DNA from: CAYVBJ01 sp964517005
Lineage (GTDB): Bacteria; Bacteroidota; Rhodothermia; Balneolales; Balneolaceae
Assembly (NCBI GenBank): GCA_964517005.1
Contig: CAZFAJ010000012.1
Coordinates: 1 to 51,480 of the forward strand
Length of the DNA stretch: 51,480 nt
Direction of reading: 5' to 3'
Positions 17,247 to 28,200 of the stretch are shown in pieces; the first letter of the stretch is position 1; each line of letters opens with the position of its first letter. The position numbers and the translations under genes are program-made. The notes beneath the pieces were generated by a model. The model searched no databases. It had not been told where the DNA came from and saw only the letters and a program-made list of their open reading frames with translations.

Positions 17247-18554
17247 ATGCCCTATTATAAAGATTTATATACAACAGGTTACTATAAAGAGCCGGGACCA
17301 AAACTTGACAAAGAATCACCATTCGAATCGATGATGGAACGATTTCGGTTTGCTGCCGAAATCTTAAACCTGGATGAAGGAATGTTCCAATATTTAGCGA
17401 GCCCGGTGAAGCAGGTCATTGTCTCGGTTCCTGTGGTCATGGACAGTGGCAAAATTGAAGTTTTCGAGGGGTACAGGGTTATCCATGATAATGTGTTGGG
17501 CCCATCTAAAGGAGGTTTGCGATACTCTCCTGATGTAACCATTGACGAAGTAAAGGCACTTGCAGCATGGATGACATGGAAGTGTGCTGTAGTAAATGTA
17601 CCATTTGGCGGGGCCAAAGGAGGAGTACGATGCAATCCCAACGATCTTTCCAATTCAGAACTTGAGAGATTAACAAGACGTTATACAGCAAATTTACTGG
17701 ATATATTTGGGCCGGATAAAGATATCCCGGCACCGGATATGAACACCAATGAGCAGGTGATGGCATGGATCATGGATACCTTCAGCATGAATTCAAAAAA
17801 AACGGAAACGGCTGTTGTTACGGGAAAACCTATTATTTTAGGCGGATCCCAGGGACGTAAAGAAGCAACCGGCCGGGGCGTGGTAACCGTAACCCTTGCA
17901 GCGCTTAGTAAGCTGGGATTGATGCCGAATAAAGTAACCGTAGCCGTTCAGGGATTTGGAAATGTTGGTTCTGTCTCGGCACAGCTCATGTATGAACAGG
18001 GAGCAAAGATTATTGCCATTAGTGACATCCACGGAGGCTATTACAATAAAGAAGGTATCGATATCCCGAAAGCAATTAAATACATGGAAAGTAATAACAG
18101 AACACTCAAAGGTTATCCGGGGGTTGAACAGATTTCCAATGAAGAACTTCTTGAAATCGAATGTGATGTGCTCATACCGGCAGCGAAAGAAGATCAGATC
18201 AGCCGGCATAACGCAGGAAATATCAAAGCAAAAATTATAGCAGAAGGTGCAAACGGACCGGTAACTGCAAACGCAGATGCAATTTTGGAAGAAAATGGTA
18301 TATTGGTAATTCCGGACATATTGGCGAATGCAGGTGGTGTAACTGTTTCATACTTTGAGTGGGTTCAGGACCGGCAGGGCTATTTTTGGACGGAAGAACG
18401 TGTTAACAGGCGGCTTAACAGATTGATGCGCAGTGCTTTCGAAAATGTTTACAGCGTGAGTAACAAACATAAAATAACAATGAGACAAGCAGCATATGTG
18501 TATGCTATTGGCAGAGTTGCCACCACTTTAAAAATGCGTGGTATTTACGCTTAA
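17247..18554 (+). CDS. gdhA: Glutamate dehydrogenase
   Basis: This 435-residue hexameric-type enzyme interconverts glutamate with 2-oxoglutarate and ammonia. The substrate pocket includes K88 in SKGGLRY, K112 in TWKCAV and the catalytic lysine K124 in GGAKGGVRC. The Rossmann nucleotide-binding motif VAVQGFGNVGS follows, then DILANAGGVTVSYFEWVQD. This is a NAD-type or dual-specificity small GDH judging by length; cofactor choice cannot be settled by eye. It is followed 14 bases later by an RsbW-type kinase gene on the same strand and is probably co-transcribed with it. The alternative is a leucine or phenylalanine dehydrogenase, but length and motifs favour GDH. Confidence 0.96.
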   Translation: MPYYKDLYTTGYYKEPGPKLDKESPFESMMERFRFAAEILNLDEGMFQYLASPVKQVIVSVPVVMDSGKIEVFEGYRVIHDNVLGPSKGGLRYSPDVTIDEVKALAAWMTWKCAVVNVPFGGAKGGVRCNPNDLSNSELERLTRRYTANLLDIFGPDKDIPAPDMNTNEQVMAWIMDTFSMNSKKTETAVVTGKPIILGGSQGRKEATGRGVVTVTLAALSKLGLMPNKVTVAVQGFGNVGSVSAQLMYEQGAKIIAISDIHGGYYNKEGIDIPKAIKYMESNNRTLKGYPGVEQISNEELLEIECDVLIPAAKEDQISRHNAGNIKAKIIAEGANGPVTANADAILEENGILVIPDILANAGGVTVSYFEWVQDRQGYFWTEERVNRRLNRLMRSAFENVYSVSNKHKITMRQAAYVYAIGRVATTLKMRGIYA

Positions 18555-18568
18555 ATCCAATTACAAGA

Positions 18569-18970
18569 ATGCCTCAGACTTATAAACTCAAGCTGAAATC
18601 ACACTTTTCGGAATCAGAGCGTGTTTTGGATTTGGTGGATCAGATAGATAATGACATTCCGCTGGATGAAGAACTGAAGGCAAAAATGCAACTGGTTTTG
18701 AGTGAAGCTGTTACAAACAGTATTGTTCACGGAAACAGAGAAAACCAGGAAAAATCCGTAAATGTCATCGCTGAGCTGTCAGACGATAATATCATTTTTA
18801 AAGTAACAGATGAGGGTGAAGGTTTTGATTACACCGCAAAACCGGATCCTACGGCTGAGGAAAATCTGTTGAAAACAGGAGGAAGGGGACTATTTATCAT
18901 TGAAGAAATTGCTGACCGGGTCGCTTTCGAAGATCAGGGCCGTACCGTGGTAATTACATTTCACTTGTAG
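18569..18970 (+). CDS. RsbW-type anti-sigma factor / Ser-Thr kinase (HATPase_c_2)
   Basis: This 133-residue GHKL-fold kinase has the N box LSEAVTNSIVHGN, the G1 box VTDEGEGFDY and the G2 box GGRGLFIIEE. Proteins of this kind bind a sigma factor or an STAS anti-anti-sigma protein and phosphorylate it, forming partner-switching systems. No STAS partner or sigma factor is encoded in the window, so the target is unknown. It is 14 bases after gdhA, with a possible shared transcript, and faces the convergent TolC gene. It is a complete single-domain protein of normal length. Confidence 0.9.
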   Translation: MPQTYKLKLKSHFSESERVLDLVDQIDNDIPLDEELKAKMQLVLSEAVTNSIVHGNRENQEKSVNVIAELSDDNIIFKVTDEGEGFDYTAKPDPTAEENLLKTGGRGLFIIEEIADRVAFEDQGRTVVITFHL

Positions 18971-18992
18971 GTTACACGGTAAATTTTGTGAT

Positions 18993-20342
18993 TCATTCAA
19001 TCAAAAGATCCTGCAGGCGGCCGCTAAGCCTCAGCAGTTCTGTTTCACTCTGTTTTGCCTCGAACTTAGCCTGAATCAGCCGGCTTTCCGCTGAGAGAAA
19101 CGTTCGCTGGGATTCACGGAATTCAATAGCACTGATCGTGCCAAGCCTGAACCGTTCCAAAGCAATGTCAAGAGTTTCCTCAGCATTTTCAAGGTTCTCC
19201 TCTTCAAGATCAACCAAATCGATACTGTTCAGATAAGTTTGGTAAACAATACTGAAAGTTGACAAGAGCTGCTGTTTTAATTCTTCTCTCTGATATTGGG
19301 CTAATTTTACATTCAGTTTTGCAACATTGATACGGCGGTTTGTATCAAATCCGTTAAAAAGGTTAATTCTTGCCGTAAGTCCAACATTTAAACCGCTGGT
19401 TTCAAAGAAAGTTGTGAATCCTCCTGTAGATTCATTCCGGTTAAAAGAGTATCCGGAGTTTAAAACGAGCTCGGGGAGACGTTCTCCCCTGATCTCTTTC
19501 ACTTCCTGCTGTGCAATCGTTTCCTCTGAGCGGGCAATCGCTAACCCGGTATTTTCAGAAAGAACATTTTGCACTAAAGTCTGCTCATCAAGTAAACGGT
19601 TGATCTGAATGGGATTTTCAACTTCAAATTCAGTTTTTGCATCGCGTCCCATAACTTCATTCAGCAAGATTTTTGCTTCGGTTAAACGATTTGCTTCTCT
19701 TAGCACAGCTGCCCTGTCAGCATTTAAATCGGATTGGGCCTGCAACAAATCAAACTTGGAGCTGGATCCCAGATCCAGTTCAGTCTCTACAATTTTAACC
19801 CGTTCAAGTGAAACCTCAACGGAGTTTTCCAGAATGGCAAGCTGATCTTTCAGGCTTACAACATTGTAATAGAGTAAAATTATATCACTGACGGTGGACT
19901 CCATCTCAAGACGCAATTCATCCCTGCTTCTGTTTTCAATTTCACCCAGTTTATCCCACGTGGCAAACATCCGCAAACCGTCAAAAATTGTCCAGTTCAG
20001 TGAAATATTGGCATTTGTAATGGTAGTGGTGGCATCTTCAATTAAACTGGATGATACCTCTGTTTCAGTTTCAATGGTTTCATTAAAACGTTCGGTTCTC
20101 GTACCGGATGCAGAAATTGATGGTAAAAAACCGGAATTTCCAAGCGTTTTATTGGCACTGGCTATATCGGCCGAAGTTCTTGCAATTTTTATTCCGTAGT
20201 TATTTTCGAGAGTAATTTGAATTGCTTCATCCACAGAGAGTGTATTTTGCGCACAAAGTAAACTTACAGGCATCAAAAAGAGAGGTAATAAAAAATAGCA
20301 GCGAAGCAGAGGGAATCGCATTTTAAAGTGAGGCAGTTTCAA
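18993..20342 (-). CDS. TolC-family outer-membrane efflux protein
   Basis: This 449-residue protein has a signal peptide (about residues 8-32, ending LLCAQ) and two internally similar halves rich in coiled-coil alpha-helix. Each half carries the outer-membrane-factor signature: SKFDLLQAQSDLNADRAAVL in the first and ISAIEFRESQRTFLSAESRL in the second. It forms the outer-membrane channel of the tripartite pump encoded with the two preceding genes. The first ATG (20342) overlaps the RND gene by 20 bases. A second ATG at 20321, just after the RND stop, gives a more normal signal peptide (MRFPLLRCYFLL), and either start is possible. Confidence 0.93.
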   Translation of the reverse strand: MKLPHFKMRFPLLRCYFLLPLFLMPVSLLCAQNTLSVDEAIQITLENNYGIKIARTSADIASANKTLGNSGFLPSISASGTRTERFNETIETETEVSSSLIEDATTTITNANISLNWTIFDGLRMFATWDKLGEIENRSRDELRLEMESTVSDIILLYYNVVSLKDQLAILENSVEVSLERVKIVETELDLGSSSKFDLLQAQSDLNADRAAVLREANRLTEAKILLNEVMGRDAKTEFEVENPIQINRLLDEQTLVQNVLSENTGLAIARSEETIAQQEVKEIRGERLPELVLNSGYSFNRNESTGGFTTFFETSGLNVGLTARINLFNGFDTNRRINVAKLNVKLAQYQREELKQQLLSTFSIVYQTYLNSIDLVDLEEENLENAEETLDIALERFRLGTISAIEFRESQRTFLSAESRLIQAKFEAKQSETELLRLSGRLQDLLIE

Positions 20343-23300
20343 GGTTTTCAGCTTTTTTTAATGTGTCTTCATCAATCTCAATTAATTCCTTTTTAGTTGC
20401 AAAATACGAGTAGATGGCCGGAATTACATATAGTGTGAATATACTGCCGATCAGTAATCCTCCAACAACAGCAATACCCATCGACATGCGGCTTTCCGCC
20501 CCGGCTCCCAGTGCCAGGGCGATAGGAAGAATTCCAAGTATAGTAGAGATCGACGTCATAAGAATAGGCCGGAACCTGACGGCGGCAGCATCTTTTATCG
20601 CCTCCATAATTTCCATTCCCTGGTCTTGCCGCTGGTTCGCAAATTCAACGATCAGAATGCCGTTTTTGGCAATTAAACCTATCAACATAATCATTCCGAT
20701 CCGGCTGAATATATTCAGTGTCTGGTCGAAATACCACAGGGATATCAATGATCCGAACAAGGCAAGAGGCACTGTAAATAAAATGATAAACGGATCCCGG
20801 AAACTTTCAAATTGTGCCGCAAGAACAAGATAGATAAGGCCAAGTGCGAGGATAAAAATAAAATTAAGGCTGGCCACACTGTCTGCAAAATCCCTCGACG
20901 GGCCACTTAGATCTGTTGTCACGGAAGGTGTCAAAACTGAAGCTGCAATTTCATCCATCGCATTGATTCCATCCCCGATTGTTTTACCCGGAGCAAGAGA
21001 AGCTGAAATGGTGGCTGATTTGAAACGGTTAAATCTGAATAGCTGCGGAGGCGCACTCTCTTCTGAAACAGTTACGAGATTGTCCAGTTGAATCAGTTCA
21101 TTTCTGTTGTTGCGTACAAAAATGGTCTTCAGGTCAATCGGGGCGTTTCTGTTTTCACGTTCCATCTGCCCGATTACCCAGTACTGTTTGCCATCCATGA
21201 TAAAAAATCCAAAACGGTTTCCAGACAACGAGAGCTGCAGTGTCTGTGCTATATCAAAAGTGGAGACTCCAAGGGCCCTGGCACGGTCGCGTTCAATTGA
21301 AACCTGGAGCTCCGGTTTATTAAATTTAAGATCTACTTCAGCAAAGGCAAATGTGGGATGCTGGCGGGCCTCGTTTAAAAAATCGGGAATAACCTCCTTC
21401 AGCCGCTCGATATTTTGTGCCTGTAAAACATACTGAACAGGTAACCCAAGACTTCTCTGGCCTATAGATTGAGGCTGAGAAACAAATGTTTGTGCCCCGC
21501 TTAAATCCTTCACTTCTTCAGATAACATATCGGCAATTCGCTGCTGTGAGCGTTCCCTGTTTTCTTTATCTTCAAGAATTAAAAAGCCAAAAGCAGAATT
21601 TATTGACGTTGAAGCTCCGAAACCGGGTGAGGTAACTGTGATAAATCCGTCTTTTTCAGGCACTTTTTCCTCTACCAAGTTTACCATCTGATCGGCATAG
21701 TTATCCATGTATTCGAATGTAGCGCCCTCGGGACCGGTTGCAAAGATTCGTACTTGTCCCCTGTCTTCGAGCGGAGCGAGCTCGGCCGGCAGCGTAAAAT
21801 TGAGGTACAAGCCAATTCCCGCACTAAAAAAGATAATCAAAAACGCAAGCCAGCGCTTATCCAAAAATGTTTCGAGTGACGACCTGTATTTCTCATTTAG
21901 CCACTGAAAAAAAGGTTCTGTTACATTATAGAATTTGCTTTTCTCAGCACCTTCTTTCAGGATTTTGGTAGATAGCATGGGTGTCAGTGTCAGTGCAACA
22001 AATGATGAAATTGCGACAGCACCTGCGATAACAACGCCAAACTCCCTGAATAGACGTCCTGTAACCCCGCCCAAAAACAGTATGGGCAGAAAGACTGAAA
22101 CCAAAGCCAGTGAAGTTGCAATAACTGCAAAAAAGATCTCTCTTGTCCCCAAAATCCCGGCTTCGATAATCGGAAGGCCTTTTTCAATTTTTGCATATAT
22201 ATTTTCCAAAACAACAATCGCATCATCCACAACCAGGCCGATTGCCAGGATTATTGCAAGCATCGTTAACACATTAATTGAGAATCCTGCCACATACATA
22301 ACAAAAAAGGAACCAATCAGTGCGATGGGTATCACGATAATCGGTATCATTGTAGTTCTCACATCTCTTAAAAATGCAAAAATTACAAGAATAACAAGTG
22401 CCAGGGCTATATAAATGGTTTGCTGTACTTCATTGATCGACTGCTGTACATATTCAGATGTATCGAACCCGGTTGCAACTTGTACATCTTCCGGTAACTC
22501 TCTCTTAATGCGTTCAACGCGGTTGAAAAATTCTTCTGTGATGGCAAGCTGATTTGATCCGGGCTGAGGTATGGCAACCACACCTACCATCGGAACACCG
22601 TCCCGCTTTAATACTGTTCGTTCATTTTGTGCGCCCAATTCAGCATAGCCGATATCACGAAACCGGACAACACTTCCCTCGTCCTCCCTGATAATCATAT
22701 TGTTGAACTCATCCGCTGTGGTCATCCTGCCCATGGTCCGCACGGTAAGCTCGGTAAGATTTCCTTCAATTCTGCCTGAAGGGAGCTCCACATTTTCACG
22801 GTTCAGAGCTTGCTGTACATCCAGCGGGGTAACTTCATAGGCTGAAAGTTTCAGCGGGTCCATCCAAAGACGCATAGCAAAAGTTCTTGATCCCCAAATC
22901 CTGATTTCACTGACACCGGGAATCGTCTGAAGCTGTTCCTTGAAAATGTTTTCAGCAATCGAGGTTAGATCCAACAGGTTTCTCCTGTCACTGTTTACGT
23001 TTAAAAAGACAATAGGCGACGCATCAGCATCTGCCTTGGTAACTATCGGCGGTTCCGCATCAGCAGGCAGATTTCCCTGGGCTCTCGATGTTCTGTCGCG
23101 CACATCGTTGGCTGCAGCCTCAAGATCTACATCAATGTCAAATTCTACGGTAATTGTACTTCGGCCTTCACGGCTTACCGAAGAGAGCACCCGGATTCCG
23201 GCTACCCCGTTAATTGACTCTTCGAGTGGTTCTGTTATCTGTGATTCTATTACATCTGCGTTTGCACCAATATAATTAGTAGCTACATTTATGATAGGAG

Positions 23301-23424
23301 GATCGACGGACGGATATTCGCGAATACCGAGATAATAGATGGATATAAATCCAAACAGTACAATTACAATCGACATCACTGATGCCAGAACAGGCCTGCG
23401 AATACTTATGGAGGATAAACTCAT
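20323..23424 (-). CDS. RND-family multidrug efflux transporter
   Basis: This 1033-residue inner-membrane pump is of the AcrB/MexF (HAE1) type. It begins with SISIRRPVLASVMSIVIVLF and contains two sets of membrane segments and two periplasmic porter regions. TM4 has the proton-relay AIGLVVDDAIVVLENI with adjacent acidic residues. Another conserved run is LIGLIAKNGILIVEFANQ near the C-terminus, and RPILMTSISTILGILPIA is also typical. Proton flow drives drug or lipid export. The start overlaps the adaptor gene by 4 bases and the end overlaps TolC, so all three are translationally coupled. No dedicated repressor gene is adjacent. Confidence 0.96.
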   Translation of the reverse strand: MSLSSISIRRPVLASVMSIVIVLFGFISIYYLGIREYPSVDPPIINVATNYIGANADVIESQITEPLEESINGVAGIRVLSSVSREGRSTITVEFDIDVDLEAAANDVRDRTSRAQGNLPADAEPPIVTKADADASPIVFLNVNSDRRNLLDLTSIAENIFKEQLQTIPGVSEIRIWGSRTFAMRLWMDPLKLSAYEVTPLDVQQALNRENVELPSGRIEGNLTELTVRTMGRMTTADEFNNMIIREDEGSVVRFRDIGYAELGAQNERTVLKRDGVPMVGVVAIPQPGSNQLAITEEFFNRVERIKRELPEDVQVATGFDTSEYVQQSINEVQQTIYIALALVILVIFAFLRDVRTTMIPIIVIPIALIGSFFVMYVAGFSINVLTMLAIILAIGLVVDDAIVVLENIYAKIEKGLPIIEAGILGTREIFFAVIATSLALVSVFLPILFLGGVTGRLFREFGVVIAGAVAISSFVALTLTPMLSTKILKEGAEKSKFYNVTEPFFQWLNEKYRSSLETFLDKRWLAFLIIFFSAGIGLYLNFTLPAELAPLEDRGQVRIFATGPEGATFEYMDNYADQMVNLVEEKVPEKDGFITVTSPGFGASTSINSAFGFLILEDKENRERSQQRIADMLSEEVKDLSGAQTFVSQPQSIGQRSLGLPVQYVLQAQNIERLKEVIPDFLNEARQHPTFAFAEVDLKFNKPELQVSIERDRARALGVSTFDIAQTLQLSLSGNRFGFFIMDGKQYWVIGQMERENRNAPIDLKTIFVRNNRNELIQLDNLVTVSEESAPPQLFRFNRFKSATISASLAPGKTIGDGINAMDEIAASVLTPSVTTDLSGPSRDFADSVASLNFIFILALGLIYLVLAAQFESFRDPFIILFTVPLALFGSLISLWYFDQTLNIFSRIGMIMLIGLIAKNGILIVEFANQRQDQGMEIMEAIKDAAAVRFRPILMTSISTILGILPIALALGAGAESRMSMGIAVVGGLLIGSIFTLYVIPAIYSYFATKKELIEIDEDTLKKAENLETASL

Positions 23425-24497
23425 TCTGTACCTGCTGTTTCTATTTTCGTAAACTCTACATGATCACCGGGGCGGACTTGCAGCAGTCCGGTGGTCAACA
23501 CGGTATCCTGCGCGGTAACGCCTTCTAAAATCTGAACTTTATCGCTCGACCGTATACCTGTTACTACTCTTTGTTCAGTGACAGAACCATTTTTATAGAG
23601 ATAGACCTTTTGGGCATTCAGTTCCGGGATTACAGAGATACTCGGAATTAAGATTGCATCGTCTATAGTTTCAAGTATTAATTCAATATTTGCAAAAGCA
23701 CCCGGAAAAAGCAGCTGTTTTTCATTATCGCTCATAGCACGGATTCTCAGTGTTCTTGTCTGAGAATCTATTCTTGGTTCAATTGCATAAACATTTCCAG
23801 TTAGCATTGAATCAATTCCCTGAACCGTAAATTTAACAACATCATCTACACTGACTCTTGAGATATAACGCTCCGGAATTGTAAAATCTATTTTAACGGG
23901 ATCTATATCCTGCAATGTGGCTATTCTTGTCTGAGGGCTGATATAGCTGCCTTCGCTAACAAATTTTAAACCAATAATACCATCAAATGGAGCCCGGATT
24001 TCTGTTTTCTCTATCTGAGCGTTGATCAGCTGAAGTTCGGAACGCAATACATTCACTTCATTAAGCGTAGCATCATAATCTTCCTGACTGATTCCGCCAC
24101 GCTCTAATAATCTTCGCTGTCTATCTTCTCTCTGCTCAGCAAGGGCGAGCCGGAATTCAGCTCTTTGAAGTTCTGCCTGCAGTTCACTGTCATTAATTTT
24201 AACCAGTAAGTCACCTTTTTCGACAGGACGGCCTTCTGCAAAATAGATGTCGGTAATGATACCTGAAGCTTCTGCACTTAATTCTACATCTTCATTGGCA
24301 AGGACAGACCCGGTTGTAAAAATTTTATCTTCAATTTCGCTATAGCCCGGGACAACAGCCTCAACTTTTAAAAGCTGACTGTTCTGGTCGTTACTTTCAT
24401 TATTTGATGAATTGCTAAACAAATGCTGCACTTTGGGATAGGCAAGTGCGGCAATAGCTGCTGCCACCAGCAATATTATGACTGTTTTTTTGATCAA
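23421..24497 (-). CDS. RND efflux periplasmic adaptor (membrane fusion protein)
   Basis: This 358-residue protein has an N-terminal hydrophobic anchor (MIKKTVIILLVAAAIAALAY). It then has the lipoyl-like domain halves typical of HlyD/AcrA adaptors (ELSAEASGIITDIYFAEGRP, VEKGDLLVKIND), an alpha-helical hairpin around residues 108-165, and the second lipoyl half (IRAPFDGIIGLKFVSEGSYI). Beta-barrel segments include DIDPVKIDFTIPERYI. It links the RND pump with the TolC channel. It is the first gene of the operon and its stop overlaps the RND start by 4 bases. A 258-base gap separates it from the thioredoxin gene downstream of its upstream side. Confidence 0.94.
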   Translation of the reverse strand: MIKKTVIILLVAAAIAALAYPKVQHLFSNSSNNESNDQNSQLLKVEAVVPGYSEIEDKIFTTGSVLANEDVELSAEASGIITDIYFAEGRPVEKGDLLVKINDSELQAELQRAEFRLALAEQREDRQRRLLERGGISQEDYDATLNEVNVLRSELQLINAQIEKTEIRAPFDGIIGLKFVSEGSYISPQTRIATLQDIDPVKIDFTIPERYISRVSVDDVVKFTVQGIDSMLTGNVYAIEPRIDSQTRTLRIRAMSDNEKQLLFPGAFANIELILETIDDAILIPSISVIPELNAQKVYLYKNGSVTEQRVVTGIRSSDKVQILEGVTAQDTVLTTGLLQVRPGDHVEFTKIETAGTE

Positions 24498-24714
24498 TTT
24501 TATTTTTTTTATTCAGTTTGAGAACGTACAAAATAGCCAATTAGTTCTGCGTGCTCTTTATTTAGTATGTAAAAAAGAGTAACAGATTGAAAATTTTCTT
24601 ATCAAAAGAAAGTGGGACAGGGGGATTTATTGCCTATGCTATATATACTGTTTACGAACAGTTGATTTGAAATGCTAATTAAAATTCGTAAAACAGGAGT
24701 TTCAACCGGAAATG

Positions 24715-24746
24715 AAAAAGAGCGATGTATATACACCGCTCTTTTT
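24715..24746 (-). terminator. Rho-independent terminator of trxA
   Basis: AAAAAGAGCG (24715-24724) pairs perfectly with CGCTCTTTTT (24737-24746). The loop region (ATGTATATACAC) itself contains the palindrome TGTATATACA. It is 9 bases past the trxA stop and symmetrical, so it could also stop transcription from the other side. Confidence 0.88.
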
Positions 24747-24755
24747 AGATAAGCT

Positions 24756-25082
24756 TTAATTGAGTTGTGCTTCCAGCTGTTTTTTGATGTGGTTTTTGGG
24801 TACTGCACCTACAATCTGATCGGCAACTTTGCCATCTTTGAAAATGAGAAGCGAAGGAATACTTCGTATTCCATACTTAACGGAAATCTCCGGGTTGTTA
24901 TCTACATTTACTTTTCCAACTTTCACTTTTCCGTCGTATTCAGAGGCGAGTTCTTCAACAATTGGCCCAATCATTTTGCAGGGACCACACCACTCTGCCC
25001 AAAAATCTACAAGAACCGGTTTATCGGCATTTTCAACTTCACTGGAGAAGTTGTCATCTGTGAATTCTACTGTGTTACTCAT
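24756..25082 (-). CDS. trxA: Thioredoxin
   Basis: This 108-residue cytoplasmic dithiol-disulfide oxidoreductase reduces ribonucleotide reductase, peroxiredoxins and methionine sulfoxide reductase. The active site is WAEWCGPCKMIGP, with the classic CGPC pair. The cis-proline segment YGIRSIPSLLIFKDG and the C-terminal VGAVPKNHIKKQLE are standard. It is a single gene with a clear terminator 9 bases downstream and a possible promoter at 25108-25136. It lies 127 bases after dnaE on the same strand. Confidence 0.98.
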   Translation of the reverse strand: MSNTVEFTDDNFSSEVENADKPVLVDFWAEWCGPCKMIGPIVEELASEYDGKVKVGKVNVDNNPEISVKYGIRSIPSLLIFKDGKVADQIVGAVPKNHIKKQLEAQLN

Positions 25083-25107
25083 AATTGTATTTGGTTTTGT
25101 TTTACTT

Positions 25108-25136
25108 TTTATAAAAGTATGAAATCATTGCGACAA
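25108..25136 (-). promoter_or_regulatory. Possible promoter of trxA
   Basis: On the minus strand TTGTCG is followed after 17 bases by TATAAA, ending 26 bases before the trxA ATG. This fits the general sigma-70 pattern; an overlapping TACTTTTA also resembles the Bacteroidota -7 box TAnnTTTG. It is only a pattern match, and the Bacteroidota -33 element is not evident. Confidence 0.3.
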
Positions 25137-25209
25137 TACACATCACAAATTTATATCATCTTGATTGGTTGAACCTATTTAACGTATTGGAAACCCTTAT
25201 CGGTACATT

Positions 25210-28200
25210 TTAGTTTTTTACCAATGCAACTGATTCTTTACCAACAATTTCCCTAAGGCTTTGCAACAACGCATTATTTGGCTCCACTACATATTTACGT
25301 ACGTTCATTGTCAGAGACTCACCGGTGCCATTACTTTTAATGTAAAATTTTACGGAAGTTTCACCCTTGTGAAGACTGAATAGCGTTGCAATACTCTGCA
25401 GCTCGTCTCCGGTCAGGTCACCGGTATCGAGTTGTAACCGGAGACTCAGTTTGCTTTGAAATTGTTCGCGCAGGTTTTCAACTCTCTCCATTGATTTTGC
25501 GATGATTTTCGGCTGTGCATCACGCCTGTTAATTTCACCCTGAATCATCACAATGGTATCAGCCTGCATAAGGCCCATGTTCCTGTCATACACATCGCTG
25601 AATGCAATCACTTCAATATTTCCGGTCAAATCCTCAACCTGCAAGAATGCAAAAGGCCTGCCTTTCCGGTCCGTTACGTTTTTGACATTGGTAATAATTC
25701 CAATAATCGTAATGGAGCTGCCATTCGCAAGGTCGTTAAGCGCGCCTTCCGATAATGAATGAGATGCAAAAAGCCGGATGTCATCCATATATTTATTCAG
25801 CGGGTGTCCGCTCAGATAGAATCCTATCAGTTCCCTTTCACGGTTTAATTTCTCGATATTACTCCATGGCTTGCACTCACGAAGTTTGGGTTCCGAAAGC
25901 GAGGATGTACCACCGGCACCGCCAAACAGATTTGCCTGGTTTAAGCGACTCTCTTCCTGTCTTCGCGATGCATACGCGAGAACATCATCGAGAGTCAGCA
26001 TCAGCTGCGCCCGGTTTGGGTGTAGTTGATCAAAAGCACCGGCCTGTATCAGGCTTTCAAGAACACGTTTATTGCAACTCCTTGTATCAATCCGGGAAGC
26101 AAAATCAAAAATCGATTTGAACGGCCCATTTTCTTTTCGTTCATCAACAATTGCCCTGATAGCTGATGATCCGACTCCTTTGATTGCCGACATTCCATAC
26201 TGGATTCTGCCTTTCCGGGCTATAAATTTTCCTTCAGCCGAGTTGATGTCCGGGGCATCAACAGCAATGTTCATGCGCTGGCACTCTTCAATAAAGAAAG
26301 AGACTTTTTTGATATCACTCATGTTGTGGCTCAATACTGCGGCCATGTACTCTGCCGGAAAATTGGCCTTAAAGTACATTGTGTGATAAGCTACCACCGA
26401 GTAGGCAGCTGAGTGAGATTTGTTGAATCCGTAGCTGGCAAACATGGCCATTTTATCGAACACGTTTTTTGCCACGTCTCTGCTGTATCCCTTTTCCACA
26501 GCCCGTTCCATAAACTTCTTCTCTTCAGGCGGAAGCAGTTCAGCTTTTTTCTTACCCATAATCCGGCGAAGAATATCCGCTTCTCCAAGCGAGAAACTGG
26601 CCATTTTCTGGGCCACCATCATAATCTGTTCCTGGTAGATCATAATTCCGAATGTGGGTTCCAGGATCTCTTTCAGATCTTCATGCGGATATTCGACTTT
26701 GGCTTTTCCATGCTTCCGGTTGATGTAATCCGGGATAAACTGCATCGGCCCCGGCCGGTAAAGCGCGTTCATTGCAATCAGGTCATTGATTGAGGTCGGT
26801 TTCAGCTGCTTCAGATATTTGCGCATACCGTCTGATTCAAACTGGAAAGTTCCGATTGTCTGTCCGCGCTGATAGAGCTCAAATGTCTTTTCATCATCCA
26901 GTGGAATATCGTCCAGGTTATACGATTTCCCGTGGTTGCGCTCTACAAATCTTATCGCAGTTTTTAAGATGGAAAGGGTTTTCAGGCCGAGAAAGTCCAT
27001 TTTAAGCATGCCGGCATTCTCAATCACCTTGCCGTCAAATTGTGTAACATAGAGTTCGGCATCCTTCGCAGAACTGATCGGTATATATTCCGTCAATTTA
27101 TCCGGAGCAATAATCACACCTGCTGCGTGGAGTCCGCTGTTTCTCACCGAGCCTTCAAGTGTTTCAGCCATCTGAAGAGTTTTGCCCTGCAAATCTTCTC
27201 CTTTTTTAATATCCCGCAACTCTTTCACAGAGTTAAACGCCTCTTCCAGCGAAATACCGATTGTTTCAGGTACCATTTTGGCCAGTTTATCGGCTTCATT
27301 CAGAGGAAGTTCAAGCACTCTGGCAACATCCCTCACCGATGATCGTGCCGCCATTGTGCCGAAAGTGATGATATGGGCAACCTGGTCTTTCCCGTATTTA
27401 TCCACAACCCAATCGATTACCCGCTGGCGCCCGTCATCATCAAAGTCGATATCAATATCAGGCATGCTTACACGTTCCGGATTTAAAAACCGTTCAAAAA
27501 GCAGGTCATATTTTAACGGATCGATATTGGTGATTCCTGTGCAGTACGCTACAACCGATCCTGCCGCTGATCCCCGTCCCGGCCCCACAAAAACACCCAT
27601 ATCCCTGGCAGCCTGAATAAAATCCTGAACGATTAAAAAATAACCGGCAAAGTCCATCTCCCTGATGATTTTCAGCTCGTGCTCGATTCTCTCCTTTATC
27701 TCTGCGTCAATCGTCTCATAGTGTTTTTCAGCACCTCTGTAGGTCAGGTGTTTCAGGTAGTCATCTTCGGTTTCAAACCCCTCCGGTAATGTGAAAGAGG
27801 GCAGTATCACATCCCTTTCCAGCTTAACCGGTTCAACTTTTTCTACGATTTCATACGTGTTTTCGATTGCCTGAGGCAGGTCGGCAAACATCGCTTTCAT
27901 CTCATCGCCGGTTTTAAAGTAGAACTCGCTGTTCGGAAACCCGTAACGGAAGCCGCGTCCTCTCCCGATTGGAACCGAAATGGGTGTATTATCATCAATA
28001 CAAAGAAGAGCATCATGAGCTTTTGCATCTTCTTTTTCCATGTAATAGACATTATTAGCGGCAATTACCTTCACATTGTATTTATCGGCAAACCGGAGCA
28101 GCACTTCATTCACCCGTTCCTCTTCTTCAAGTCCGTGGCGGTTTAATTCTACGTAGAAATCATCCCCGAACAGATCGTGCCACCAGCGGAATGCCTCCTC

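Noticed and set aside
21935..22414. Long plus-strand open frame inside the RND transporter gene
   Set aside because: It is antisense to a strongly conserved transporter region; its Ile/Thr/Ala-rich composition is the usual mirror of membrane-protein codons.
24602..24808. Open frame running through the trxA terminator
   Set aside because: It crosses a strong terminator hairpin and overlaps the end of trxA in another frame.
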